The position numbers were made by a program, and so were the translations under genes. From Haematococcus lacustris (Eukaryota > Chlorophyta > Chlorophyceae > Chlamydomonadales > Haematococcaceae), in contig JASKMD010000018.1 in NCBI GenBank assembly GCA_030144725.1, forward strand, positions 8,782 to 72,781: 64,000 nucleotides of DNA, given 5' to 3'. The notes under the pieces are model-generated. The model was not told where the DNA came from. It ran no database searches and saw only the letters and a list, made by a program, of their open reading frames with translations. This document shows positions 9,817 through 23,300 of the stretch, one piece after another; within the stretch, counting starts at the first letter, position 1; every line of letters begins with the position of its first letter.

Positions 9817-10911
9817 TGCTGTGCTGCGCTGTGGACGTTGAGCCCCTATACGGGGTGCCAGTCAACAGGGCTCCTCGCATGGTTTTGTTGATGTACGTCG
9901 TGTTGTTAAGGATGGCCCTCAGTCTTGCTTCCCCTGCGTGTGATGCACCAGGGGCAGCACGGCATGTGGGGGTGTGTTTGTCAGCACCGGGCCAGGGTCT
10001 TGGGTCTCCACTGCCATGGACAGGACAGGTGCATGGTTGCAGGATGTGGATTTTCGTCAGAGTGGGAGGCGGGGCTATATGCGGCTGTTCACCTAGGAAC
10101 GACGGGTGGTGCAAGGGTGTGTGCCACTGTCCGCTTAGTAAGAGCAGATTATGAGGCGGTGTTGGTGCATCTGGCGGCTGCAATTTATAAAACCGGGGTG
10201 AGTACACCAGTTTGCCAGGGGAAAGCCAAGTTAAGATCGGGGCTGGGTACTCCAGTTTGTCCGAGGAAAGCAAGGTCCGAAGCGGGGCTGGGTGCACCAG
10301 TTTGCCCGAAAAGAGCAGAACAAGAAGCGGGGCTGGGTACTCCAGTTTGCCCGAGGAGAGCCAATCGAGAAGCGGGGCTGGGTGCACCAGTTTGCCCGGG
10401 GAAAGCAGAACAAGAGGCGGGGCTGGGTACACCAGTTTGCCCGAGGAAAGCAAGGCCAGAATCGGGGCTGGGTACACCAGTTTGCCCGAGGACAGCAAGA
10501 CAGGGAGCGGAGTTGGGTGCGTCAACTTGCGCTGGGGAGCTCTACACGATCCTGCAGACGAATCTACCTCGACATTTCGTAACCGCAGCAAGCAGCTCTG
10601 CCTAGCCTCGATGCTACGATCTGTAGGCCATAGCTGCTGTATTGATGCTGTCGGTTCGCTCTTGCGATTTGTCTGCAACAGAGCTGTCAGCAAGATGGCC
10701 ACAATGAGAATATGTCTAGTGGTGTTGTGCTTACCACGGAGGTTGATGCAGTGGCTGATAAGGGCGAGGGTGCCCGCGGTATTGGTCGTCGCACTCCACA
10801 TATCTCTTGGGCTCTTTTCTCGTGCTGGTTCCGATGGGTCGGGTGTAGGGGTCTGGAGCGTCGTGTTAAGGCCGCAAAACTCTTTTGATTTATTGAACCA
10901 AAAGTTATTAT
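9817..10911 (-). other. Inverted 5' segment of Dualen copy 1
   Basis: The minus strand here matches the plus strand of the 5' region of copy 2: ISHCINLRGKH...AILL at about 10690-10770 corresponds to VSHCISQLPGKRH...AILL at 25636-25730. Both are followed by a donor-like GGTAAGC and an acceptor-like CTGTTGCAG or CACCTGCAG. The inversion ends at a 9-bp microhomology ACAGCGCAG (10912-10920 on plus, 9824-9832 on minus). This is the layout expected from twin priming during LINE integration, a mechanism known from L1. Confidence 0.7.
10190..10525. repeat. 45-bp tandem repeat in the element's 5' region
   Basis: About seven units of 45 bp with the core CCAGTTTGCCCGAGGAAAGC and GCGGGGCTGGGT. Because 45 is a multiple of three, frames stay open (15-residue units such as SGKLVHPAPLL on the minus strand, the element's sense here). 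Copy 2 has an unrelated repeat of about 33 bp in the same place. Confidence 0.85.
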
Positions 10912-10920
10912 ACAGCGCAG

Positions 10921-13900
10921 GGTGGACGCCAGGTTTGCAGACATACCAGCCACAGCCCTGTCTGGCTGCACTGAGGGCCAGCTGGTAGAAGCAGCTCTCC
11001 TGGGGCACATTGTCAAGACTGTGCTAAACTGCCCAGGTGGCCAGCTGCCAAACCTTATGTACAGCACCAGCCCGGAAGCAACAGCCGTCAGAATCCAGCT
11101 CTGGCTAGAGGAGAAGAACATAGAAGGGGCCAGCACAGTCACCCACTGCCCTATGCGTCATTTCAGCCTAGGACAGACAGGGTACACCTGCCACCCCTAC
11201 CAGTACAACGTCAAACTCCCCCCTGCTAGCATCAGCCGCTTCCTGGAGGCATATGAGACAGACCCCCCCCTTACAGACATCGCCACAGAGAAAGGCGTGG
11301 TGCAGGGCAGAATGCAGTGCACCTTGCTGGAAGAGCACCCTAGGAACAGCTCTCACACAATGAGGGTGCAAGCACACCTGCAGCTCCTGCCGGGTGCAGA
11401 CTGCCTGGGCATCTGGCCACCTGAGCACATGCAGGGCGCTCATACACCGCAAGCCATCAGACAGGTCATGCACATCCTGGGCTGCGTCCTGGCTCTGTCA
11501 GATATGGGAGCCCCCCCTGGCAGCCTGGAGGCCTGGCGAGCATACGCAGCGCGAGTGCCCCTTTCTAGCCTTAGGCTGATGCAAGCCCTCAGCGTCAACG
11601 CCGTCACCCAGGAAAGGGGCCAACAAGCAGGCGCATACACAGCGCACAGCACCACGCCAGCTCTCAGGGAGATGCTCACCGCCTGCCACAGCCTGGTGTT
11701 TGAGCTAGAGGGAATCCTCACCCTCCGGCTCAGTGCGGCGAACCCCCCCCCGCTGCCCCCCCATTGCATCGCCATCGGCAAGCCCACAGGCGGTCCTGTC
11801 AGCCCATCAGAACTCTGTGACGTGCTATGGGCCCTGCACGATGCTCACCACCCCCCTGATGCGGTGGCTCCCTTGGTCAGTGCGCAGAGCGCTGAGGGGC
11901 AACGCTTGCGAGATATGCTGGCCCAGGGAGCCACCCTGCCTCTCTCCTTTGCCAACTTCGCTGGGGACATGCTGACCATGAAGCAACATGGATCCAGCAA
12001 GATGCTCCTGACTACCATCAAGGACCCCCTGACAGACCAGGCAAGCATTAGCACATACATTGCCACACCCTGCTCTAACATACAATACGCACAAGAAGTC
12101 GCAACCCTGAAAATGGCCCACACAATGGACACAAGCGTGCGACCGACTAGAACACATCAACACCATACATATGCTACACCCAAAACACTGTTTGCTTGTG
12201 CTATACAGGTGATTGCCAACGAGCATCCATTGGGCACTGTGGCCAGAGCTATCACAGCGTGCTGCATGCCAAATGGCCTGCCCCTCAGCAGCCACGGGGT
12301 AAGGGAGGCCCCCATCCTCTACCTCACGCCGGCCAGCAAGCAAGCCATGGTCAGCGCCCTGGCAGCCGCCCAGGACTTGGGAGGGGTAGTAGAGACGCAG
12401 CGGGGGCAAGTATGGATAGGAGTACCACGCAGCCTGGCAGGTGTCAGCGGCGGCATCAACCTCCCCATCTGGTTGAAGGAGGTGGGGACCCCCGTGGATG
12501 CGGCAGACCCGGCCACCCGAGCTAGGATTGCGAGCAGAAACACACGCTACACCGGCCTCCAGCATGTGCCGGACCAGGCGGCCCTCACCTTCAGGGCTAT
12601 CGCAGCCGTCACAGACGGCATCACCATGCAACAGGTGGTGGGGGCCAACGCGGCCTATGAGCTACAGGGCAGGGCCACCACCTACCTGGTTGAGGCACGC
12701 GTCGTGGATCACAGCGATGCCAAATACACCCCAGCTGTGCTACGGGCCCTTACCCATGAGGGCAGCACACAGCCCACTCCCCAGCCGGCGGCAACCAGCA
12801 GGGGATGGGGAACCAGGGCTGTTGCAGTAGCGACTCAGCTCCAGGCCGCCCCGCCCCGCAACACCACCGCGACCACAGCCCCCATCCCACCCACCGGAGG
12901 CTCAGCGGCAAGGGCCCCTGGCAGGGGAGGGGCGGGAGGCCGGGGCCGGGGACCCAACTCCGTCCCAGACCCATCAGGCAGAGGCACCAGCAGGGGTCCC
13001 TCCCCCAACCTGGTGAGGGGCGCCTCGCCAGGGGCGTGGGCTGGCAGAGGCACCAGCAGCAGAGCCAGCAGCGACAGCAGTATCGCGGCTTTTGACGAAC
13101 TCGCCATCGAGGCGGGCTTCCTCTACACTGCACAGGTGACACACTGCACACAACCCGCAGAGCAGAACCACCAAGTGCGCAGCAAAGAGTACACGCACAC
13201 ACACTACGGAAGAACACACACTATTGACAATCAACAACCTACCAGCCTGCCGGAAGGGCCACATCAACCCCACAATCCTCACACATTGCCATGCAGGCCC
13301 CTACCAATGAGACCGGAGGCAACGACGGGGCAACCCTTGAGAACAACGCAACGCTGGTGGACCCCCTGCCCCACACAGCAGGTGACAGCAGCACCCACGG
13401 AAACACGCTCCCCCACTGCGCTAGGCTGCATGCCCTCAAGGTCACACCACCCAGACAGACTCATCGCCTGGCTAACACCGCCCCACCAGGAGCACACCAC
13501 AAAACATTCCAATAATGGTAGGACACTCTACCACACACAGATGGCACTGCCCACAAGCGCAGGTGACAATGACCCATCAGGCGGAGCTGACACCACCCAG
13601 GAGGGGGCAACCCAGCGAGACCTAGCGGGGTCCAGCGGCATCCAACGGGCTGGAGGACGGACCCAGGTCAGCACCACCACACATCACCATAGCATGCAAC
13701 CTAGTAACACTATACTCAATGTTATACACCACACCCATATGCCACGACAGGTACACGCACCTGCCGCTAAACTCACGCATACCCGCAGGTACACTCACCG
13801 GCCCTTACCCCAGGAGCAGAGAGGGCTGCCCGCCGACAGCGCCATGGGAGCTCAGGCGGGGGCAGAGGACTCAACCTCTCATATATCTCCAAGATGGACT

Positions 13901-14303
13901 CCGTATCAGCTGAGGATCATAACCCAGGTGTGCAATCATAAGCCGCACCATGGACACACCTGGAAGTGGCCCATAGACCTCACCACTACCACACAGCACA
14001 TACTCACACCCACACCGTGTAACTGCACAGGCGGCTCACCCATGGAGGAGGAGCAAGAGGAGATGCCTAAGGATGGCACCAAGACGGCGGTGAGCAGACC
14101 AGCCACACAAGCCCACCGTGTAACACATTGCACCACCCCCAACCACACCGACAGGAACGAGAAGTCAATGGGCCTTGCAGAGCAGACCCTGTTGTCCCAA
14201 CATGGCCCCCCACCACCGCACACCAACCACATACCTATCACCAATCAGGACAGCTTGCACCATGCTGCCCACATGACTGCAGGAGGCTGGACCCAGCAAC
14301 TAA
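10921..14303 (+). CDS. ORF1 (gag-like) of Dualen copy 1, spliced model with seven exons
   Basis: Exons by comparison with copy 2: 10921-12040, 12209-13135, 13297-13381, 13563-13666, 13789-13927, 14031-14089 and 14283-14303 (TAA). The intron phases are 0,0,1,0,1,0. The first intron begins GC; the rest begin GT; all end AG. The main body aligns with copy 2 from RRVDARFADIPATALSG (copy 2 RRIDPRLTNLPAAALSG). It ends in a G/R/S-rich stretch (GRGGAGGRGRGPN) suited to RNA binding. Small exons then encode acidic and basic linkers, including the shared RGLNLSYI/RGLNLSWI. There is no CCHC knuckle. The N-terminus is displaced by the 5' inversion. Without splicing, the frame stays open into ORF2. Confidence 0.7.
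12041..14282 (+). other. Six introns within Dualen ORF1 (copy 1)
   Basis: Introns at 12041-12208, 13136-13296, 13382-13562, 13667-13788, 13928-14030 and 14090-14282 (168, 161, 181, 122, 103 and 193 bp). They are rich in A and C (His/Thr/Pro codons if read). The coding similarity between the two Dualen copies switches reading frame exactly at these borders. The acceptor of the last intron is less certain; AG at 14153-14154 is an alternative. Confidence 0.7.
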
Positions 14304-17300
14304 GAAATGGGTGCAGCAAACCTGGACCTCGTAGCAAGCAGCAACCTGGACAGGCAGCTGCTGGAGCTAGCTGGGCCCGGGAGCCCAGCGGGGTTGGAGA
14401 GGTACCAGGGTGGATAAGTACTTATGAGCTTGCAGAACATGAACGCCACACAGTGTTTGAAGTAGAAATGGGTATGCTAGATGGCGACTTGGGCTGGAAT
14501 TCAGACCCTAGCACTGCAGAACCCCAAGCCTCACAAGCTGAGATAGGACACCACATAGGGCACCGTGCACATCCTACAGCGGACAGCAGCCACCTACCCT
14601 TGTGCATTGGTCATCTGAATGTAAGAACTATGGGCACTACCGCTACTGAGACGAGCACATACATGAACCTAGACTATACCACCCACCCATGCCCCTCCAA
14701 CGCAACTCAACTTGGACGAACCTATCACCTAGACACACCTATCCTCATCGCCATCCTCATAGGATGGTGTGCGACACAACGACACCAACCACAGATACCC
14801 ACCCCGAAAGACTCCAAACGTTGCCTGGCACGACAAAGAAGGAAGATCACGCGCCTCAGGGCCATAGTACATATCACGACATACAACACATTGCGAGACC
14901 TCACCGGTATAGTGCCTGTCACTACGGCCATCTGTAGGATCTCAAATAGATTCTACCTGCACCTGAAGGGAGGGCACAAGAGCTACTCCCGGACAGTCAG
15001 CCAATACAACACAACCATACAGGCCTACTGTACCTATCAGATCAGGGGAACTGAGAGAACCACGGCAACGGCACGACACCAGGACCCCACATGGAAACCC
15101 TCGTTCACCGTTGACTACTTCATATCATGGCTACTACTCGCAGCCGGGGACGTTGAAGTCAACCCTGGCCCATGCTCCAGTGGGAAACAACATCCACATG
15201 ACATCCACAGGACAACACATACCCCACACCCCAACCCCAACCCCTTGTTTTTTGAAGCACAGGTGAACCGCAACTGCCAGGCCCACTCCCTCAACAATGC
15301 AGCCGGAAAGGAATGGGTGAAGCCTGAGGACCTACATAACTTTTGGACAGCCTGGGATACAACACTACACGACGAAGGCGACAAAAAGGCGTGGCGTACC
15401 GCGCACGGGCAAGGGGGTGCTTTCAGTGACGAGGTCATTCACCTCTACCTTAGGACCAAATACGGCCTCACTATTACGAGGGTCGCTCACCTACGCAACA
15501 CAGACGACTGGAACGACGACAACCTCGACACCATAGCGATAGAGTATGCCACACTCAACTTCTTGTGCAAAACGAACGGCCACAGCATGGCGCTCAGGAA
15601 GTTGGGCGGGCAGTGGAAGCTCCTAGACTCCGACAGCCCCAGTAAATCAGCTATAGCCATCTGCGAGCTGTCGCGCTCCTACACGACACACTTCCACGAG
15701 GTGTTCGTCATCGCACCTGACCCGGCAGCTACACCAGCCCAAACCATGGCCGCCACCCGACAGGGTATTAGCCACATTATCAGCCACAAGGAAGACAAGC
15801 AGAACCCGTCCCAATGCTACATGGAAAGGCAATACAAACAATGTTGTCTTGTGCACGCCATCAACATGGCCATAGGGAAACCCATGATCTGGCCCGAAGA
15901 CGTCATCACCCACTGCAAATCACTCGACACACACATCCAAGGCCTAGCCACCCAGGCAAGGCAGGAGCACAGGGTGATACCACTACGTAGCAGCCTCCCA
16001 CACATCTACGAGGAATCTGGCAACTTCACCATCTCCACCATAAACCACTACCTATATCACCACCACAAGGACCTCCACCTATGCCCTTCAACCACAACCA
16101 CCACCAACAACAACATCACACCCGAGCTCCTCACCACGCTCACGGGCAGAACGGATAGCTACACTAACATCGCCGCCATCCTCATTACTCACAATCACGC
16201 TACCACCATCCGCCACATTAACAACGCATGGCAATGGTTGGACTCGGAAAAAGGCCACCCATGCCGACTAGACACCCTGGAAGACTGGCTTCATCTGAAG
16301 GGTACGCTCGTTCAAATCAAAAAGGGCGACGCGGCTGATACTAACCTCATCCATCCACTATGCTGGCTAGCTGACCCTACAAGGCGCGCCACAACGGAGC
16401 AGCTGGAACAACACCTATGTACCACCCACATCGACCTTACTACCCAAGACCTGGGCACACAACCCGCGCACGACCCCCGAACAGACCGGCCGCTACCCAC
16501 TGCACAACCAGCGAGTTACAAGCGCATGCCAACAGCCACAGCAGACACCCACTCGACAGACAAGCAGGCCCGGCCGCGACTGCGCCAGGTCGCCCCCACA
16601 GTCACTCTTCCCACTCTACAAGACCGGTCAAGCAGCAGTAAACGGCCCACGACACCGGGCACCATCGTAGATAAAAGACGGACCAAGCCAAGAGCGCAAA
16701 CCAAGGACCCGCACACGCAGACCCTGATATACAGATACCTAAACACAGCCCCCACCCCACCCCCCGCCGCCATCCCCACAATACCGCCACCCCCCACCGC
16801 TAACCTACCTGAGCACCCAGGACCACACCCACAACACAGCACCTTGCCAACCCGGCAGCCACAACCAACACACAATCGACAGCATATCACACTAACGACC
16901 CTGAACGTCAGAAGCCTCCATAGGTCCAGGAACGACGTCCTGAACCTTGTGCATCAACACAGCCCGGACATCCTGATCCTAACTGAAACCATGACCCAAC
17001 CCAAGAGCAACAATCCAGGCTCTGGCTGGCTGAGGAGAGTCATGCCAGACTATACGACACACCGACACAGAGGCCACAGTGAAGTAGTAATAGGCATCAA
17101 ACACCACTTAGCCATCCAAATGAAAACCACTATGCTTCCACCGAGCATCGACGCTGAGGTGAACGCACGATGCGTCATCCTGACCCTCAACCAACACCAG
17201 TGCGAACAGCTCACCATCATCGCCACGTATTGGCCGTCGGGAAACAACGGGGACGCGCTATCACTGCGAGGGAAAATGCAAGAACACATACGAACAGCCA

Positions 17301-20300
17301 CGGGCCACCTGCCCGGCTCACTCATCTTGGCGGGAGATATCAACGCCACGATGAAAACAGAGGATCGTTCCAAGCACACCGAATACACACAAGACAGTAT
17401 GATGAGGGGGTTCGCCGCAGAAATGCACCCGAAGGAAGCTGACCCCGGCGACCGGGCCTGGACCTACCAGCAACCGCACTGCAACAGCCGCATCGATGCT
17501 ATTCTAACACGCGACGCAAGACACGGCCCTGAGCACCGCACGCACGTCGATACCAACGTCTATTTGAGCGACCACAGGCCGCTCAGCGCCACATTGAATA
17601 CAGCCCGCCTGGGCATAGACCTGGCAGCCCCACACAAACCACCGAAGCACAGCCACACCATCCTCATCACCCCCATTACCAACAAGGACAGGGAAGCCTA
17701 CCGCCTGGCAGTGCAACAACCCAGCTCAGGCGTCCCACAATTGCATGCAGAACTGACAGCCTTCTTAGCCCCCATCTACACAGAGGCTACCCACCACCTG
17801 GCTACACTTGGCAAGACCAACCCTCAGCAACCACAGCGTCTAACATCAGTGGCAGGACGCCCGGCCAGGGAAGCCGTAGACACCGCAGCCACCATGCTCA
17901 CAAACCTCCTACAAACCTGCAGGACGACAGCTATTAAGGCATGCAACACTAAGACCCTCACAAGGGGAGGCCAACACTACCAACGCAAGACCATGTGCAG
18001 GATTAGACTGGCACTGGGCAGAAAGCTTAAGACCGCTAGAGACCTCAGCCGGAAGGCTAACTCCCTCTTTAAGCAAACCAACGTGCATCCGACAATCGAC
18101 GAACTCATTCTAGGGACAGATGCGATAAACGAAGAGATCAGGGACGAGGTGCAAGCGCGACAAGGTGAAGACCCAACCGAAAATCACGTGCAGGCCGCGC
18201 TAGCCCAACTGACCAATACGTACCGCGACCAAATCCACCAACTAGACGACGATGACTCCGCACTCGCCATCGCACAAGCTCGCGTCAGAATGCAACAACT
18301 GATCAGCACCCAGCCCAAGAAGGCTAACAAACGTATCTTGCGCCCGTCCCGCACCGACCACAAAGGCCTACAGGCGCTAGCTGACCCCATCACCAACAAG
18401 ATATGCACGGCCCCGGCCGACCTGAACCGGATAATTACCGATGCCTATGGTACGAAGCTGGCGCCGCCGACCCCCAAAACTGGCAACTACACAAACACGC
18501 AGACTCGAAACTACCCGTGGGCTCGCGCCAAAGCCGACGACGCCTTCGCATTACACGCATGCCAAAACATACACTGGCTGCACACAGCCATCATGGACAA
18601 GGCAGGCTTCCAGGAATGCATCAGCAGGCTGTCAGGAGGCAAGGCCCCGGGACCAGACGGGGTGGAGAACGAGATCATCAAGATGCTGCCATGGGAGATG
18701 CGGGAAACCATCCACCAGCTCTTCATCATCATGTGGGCAACAGGCTGCACACCCACAGCATGGAAAACTAGTGACACATGCCTCCTCTACAAGGACAAGG
18801 GGCAAGAAACGGACCTCAACTCCTACAGACCTGTGGGCCTAGCCAACACCGTTTACAAGCTGTGGACCAGCCTCATTACCAAGACGCTGGCTGAGTATGC
18901 TGAAGCTAATGGGATGCTCAGCAAGAACCAGGCTGGGTTCCGCTCCCACAGGAACACCACACAACAGCTGCAGATGCTTGTCATGGCCCTTGAGGATGCT
19001 AAACTGGCTAAAGCAGATATCTACGCACTCCTGGTCGACTTCACCAGTGCGTTCAACACCACGTGCCAAGACAAACTACTTTGGATCATGCATGACCCAG
19101 GCTTCCCCACGGACGCGACTGACGCTGTAAAGGACCTATACACGGGCGCTACAACGCGCTTTAAAACCCCGTACGGCCATACTGACCCGGTACCCGTCAA
19201 CCGGGGCACCATACAAGGCGACTCTCTCTCGCCCTTCCTATTCCTCATTTACATTGAACCCCTCCTGCGATGGCTGCAAGTGGGCGCGAGGGGCTATAAA
19301 ATCAAATCAGCAACGCCCGACAGCGGGGAACGCGCCACCGTCAGCAGCATCGACTATGCTGACGACATAGCCATACTCTGCAACACCCTTCGCAACCTCC
19401 GATGCCAAGCGGACAAACTCTCAGCCTTCTCGGACTGGGGTCACCTCATCATCTCACACAGTAAAACCCTCGCAACCGCGGCGCTTCACCACTCGGTCGA
19501 AACTGGCATGTGCAGCAACGCGGCCGAAGCGGACAAGCGGGCCCGCCAACAACTCCGAACCGTTAGCCTACAAGGGAAACCCGTCACCTACCACCGCCCG
19601 ACCTCACCCTTCACCTACCTGGGTGTGCTCATCACCATGACGCTGGACTGGAAACCACAACACACCGCTATGATCACCCAGCTCCGCCAAAAACTCGAGA
19701 GACTCAGACGCTCCTTTGCCAGTGCCAGACAGGCCATACACATCATCCGCACGGCCATCATCCCCAGCCTAGCCTATAGCTTCTGCGCCGTGCCCTGCAC
19801 CCCAGGGGACCTTGAGCTGTACGACAGGTCCATCAATCAATGCGTGAAGCTCAAACTCAGACTCCCCCTGGGAACGCCCAATGCCATCATCAGAGAAGAC
19901 GCTGACAAACTAGGCATAGGCATTAGCTCCACAGCCCAAGAATATCACGCCCGCAACACAACAGCCCTCACACACAGCCTCCAGTCCACAGATGTGGCAC
20001 ACGCCCACATCTCGAGGAGCATGCTGCACAAACAAATCACATGGCTCAATACCCAGGCTAGCACACAAGGACACCGCATGCTCACCCTCCTTCATCACAC
20101 CCTTAGAGCACGGCAGCTAGTCTATGCCTCTATATCCGGGCTATCGGCCACGGAAGAGGGGCTACCTCTCTATCATGAAGAATGCCAAACACTCGGCCGC
20201 CTCATCACACAGGCCAGCAGCTCTCAAGCACACGATGTCGTTAGTGCCAGCATCACCTGCCTCAAAAGCCTAGGCATCACGCACGCTTCTGAACTCAGCT

Positions 20301-23300
20301 GCAAGGGCAACACACACATCATCACCGGTAGCATGCTCACATCGAAGTACGGAAAAAAGGTCAAGCAGAAGCACATCATCGCCCTCAACAAACTTGCAGC
20401 TATGGCGGCCCAACCCTCATGCCCAGACGCGACCGCAACGCGTGCCATCCGAGACAGCCGCAACACATCACTCGACCTCCCGCCCGACCAACGCAAAATC
20501 ACAACATGGGCCGCGGGCCTCACGGAACTTGCGCCCACACCCGCAGTGCCAGACACCAGAACTCGCTATATGGATATGAAAGCGTATGTGGCCATGCACG
20601 CAACGCAACCAGCAACGGCGGACCGGGCCGCAGCGGCACCCGCAGTCCATGATGCCACTAGGACGAGCTCACGACTACTGAAACGAGAGCAACGAGCAAC
20701 ACAATCGGCCCCAACGAAGCCCACGCCTCCCAAGGCGGGCACGAAACGGAACAATGAGGGCAGACAGACCCAAACTATCCCGCAGGATATAGTGCGCATA
20801 GTAGGCCTTGACCTCCCAGGGCTTTCCAGCTGGAAGGTGGATAAAGCCTGTCGATGTAAACCCAAGAATCTAGGCTGCATACTTGGAGCCATGTACGGCC
20901 ACCAAGAGGCCATTACCAGCATAGATGGCTGGCAATGGGACGGCATCAACAAGGAAAACTACTACAAGGTGCATTGGAAGCCCACAGTCATAGATAGATG
21001 GGCATTACCACTGTGTGCAGAAGAAGGCTATACACCCACACACATAGAGACCATCAGCAGGGAAGAGGCTAAGGACGTATGCACTTGTGAGCTGTGCTGG
21101 CTACCAAGAGGAGACAGCCCAACGTGCCACAACTGCAAGAGGGCCTACCACCCAGCCTGCCTAGAGGAAGCCCACCTGTCAGGACACAAGGAACCAGGAC
21201 ACTGGCTGTGCCCTATATGCAAGTTCGGCAGCAATGACTGTAAGACAACCATGCGCCAGTCAGCGCACTCGGACCTCATACGAGTACACTGGCACCCCAC
21301 TTTCGAACCGGCGCCGCTCATCACGGCACACCTGGACTACATGGCAAAGCGCAACGACTACGACGAGGAAAACAGGCAGATACAAGAGGCCAGACATGCC
21401 AGGCCCGACGCGCACCTGCCGGCCCACACCCGACAGGGACTACCGGACCCGCACACCTGGCTACCCCGGTGCACCAACCTGCACTCGAAGGCCACCTTCC
21501 ACACGTACCCCATCAACCCGCAGACGGACATCGTCGGGACGGGCAATTGCGAAACATTCCTCCAACTTCACCCTCACATGACCGCCCCCGCGATGAGCCT
21601 CAGCACGGGGGAGCCCATTATGCCACGGCACGACTTAGTGCAACACGTAACGGTCCACGACGAGTCGGGCCGCACAGTTGGCCTCCTGACAAAAGACCAA
21701 CACCAACATCTACACGCTTGGTTACAACACACACCACACACACGCAACCTGGCCACAGAGGTAGTGGCCCTACTAAGGAGACAAGACGCACAGAGCAGCC
21801 ACCACCCCATGAGAGGGGCACAAGACAAAGCCCTTAACACCCTACACGCCACACGAAGCTTTCCGAGTACCGTCCAAAGATGGGCTGATCCACTCACAGT
21901 TAGACCAGAAACCACCACCTATTGGAGCCCTGACATCAACGACACGGCCTTTGGGGCACACCACAACTGCCTACTGGTACGCCACACTGGCTTATCCACA
22001 TGGAATGTACCGGCAGACGATGCAGTGGCACTAAAATGGGTCAACCATGCTATACATTCAGCTACTCAAGAGGAGGCCATGGCAACCATCATGCTGATCC
22101 CTGGGAAAAAGGGCATCTCCTACCCTAAACACATTGACACCCTGCGGCGGTACCCTGAGTACTGCCAGCACCTGGCTAGCATACCCCCCACCAAGACCAG
22201 ATGCCCCAAGCCAGGCAAGCACGCCAAACTCCACATCTACGTCATTTGGAATGCAGCAGGACAACAACTCGTCACCAAAGGCAACCCCCAAGGTTGGCTG
22301 GCTAGCACTGCCACTGCCCTCCACCCTCAACGAGACACACACCCAATCCGCAACAGACCAACGAATCAAAGCCAGCCAGCCACACCCCCTAGCGGTCACA
22401 AACAACATATGCGCTTGCCGCTGGACAGGGACCTCCCCACCTCGGGGCACCAACGCAGCCACGAACAACTCACGCACCATTCCACGACGCAGCCACGGAT
22501 GGCCATCACCGAATGGGCCACGATCGCGTACACGGACGGCAGCTGCATTAAGACCTCGGGGGCAGCCCCGGCGAGCGTCGGGGCGGGGGTCTATATCCCG
22601 GAGAACAACGTCCTCATCACAGCCGCCCTGAACGACCCAGAAAGCAACACCATCAACAAGGCAGAACTCACAGCGATACACGCGGCACTCAAAGCAGGGG
22701 CCAAACGCATCGCCACCGATAGCCTTTGCTCCCTCTACCAGATCCGCAGAGCCCTCGCTAACCCGATGTCGCTCATCACCCACAGACACAACGACATCCT
22801 GACAGCCATCGCTACCCTTATCATCGACAGCCCCGTAACAATCCAATTCCTCAAAGTCAGGGCCCACTCGGGCATCATCGGCAACGAAGGCGCCGATGTC
22901 CTCGCCAAGCACGCGGCGCTACACCCAGAGCTCGCCAACACCCCGGCCTACAGCCCAATCACACGGAAAGAGACGAAGAACTGGCTCAGCAACGCAACCG
23001 ACGGCGAATCCCCCGCCCCATTGCCGGATTGCCGCCAAAGCGTGCGAGCACACATACACCGCAAACACAAGCTTGGCCTTGCAAACCAGGACAGCATCTA
23101 CTACCAGATGTCCCAAGAAATTACGAAGGTCGCAGCAACAGGTGCGGGCGAAAGAGTGATGATCGACACGAACATCTCCACCCACGCGCAACGCACTGCC
23201 CTACTCTACCGCACCGGGGGGCTATACAACCAAAAACTAGCTATGCGCTGGAAACGGGCGACGGATGACCGATGCCCACTCTGCGGGGAAGCGGATAGTG

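Noticed and set aside
10712..10888. Apparent gag start MSSGVVLTTEVDAV with premature TGA
   Set aside because: The region belongs to the inverted 5' segment; the element's sense strand here is minus. The resemblance to the start of copy 2 gag was coincidental.
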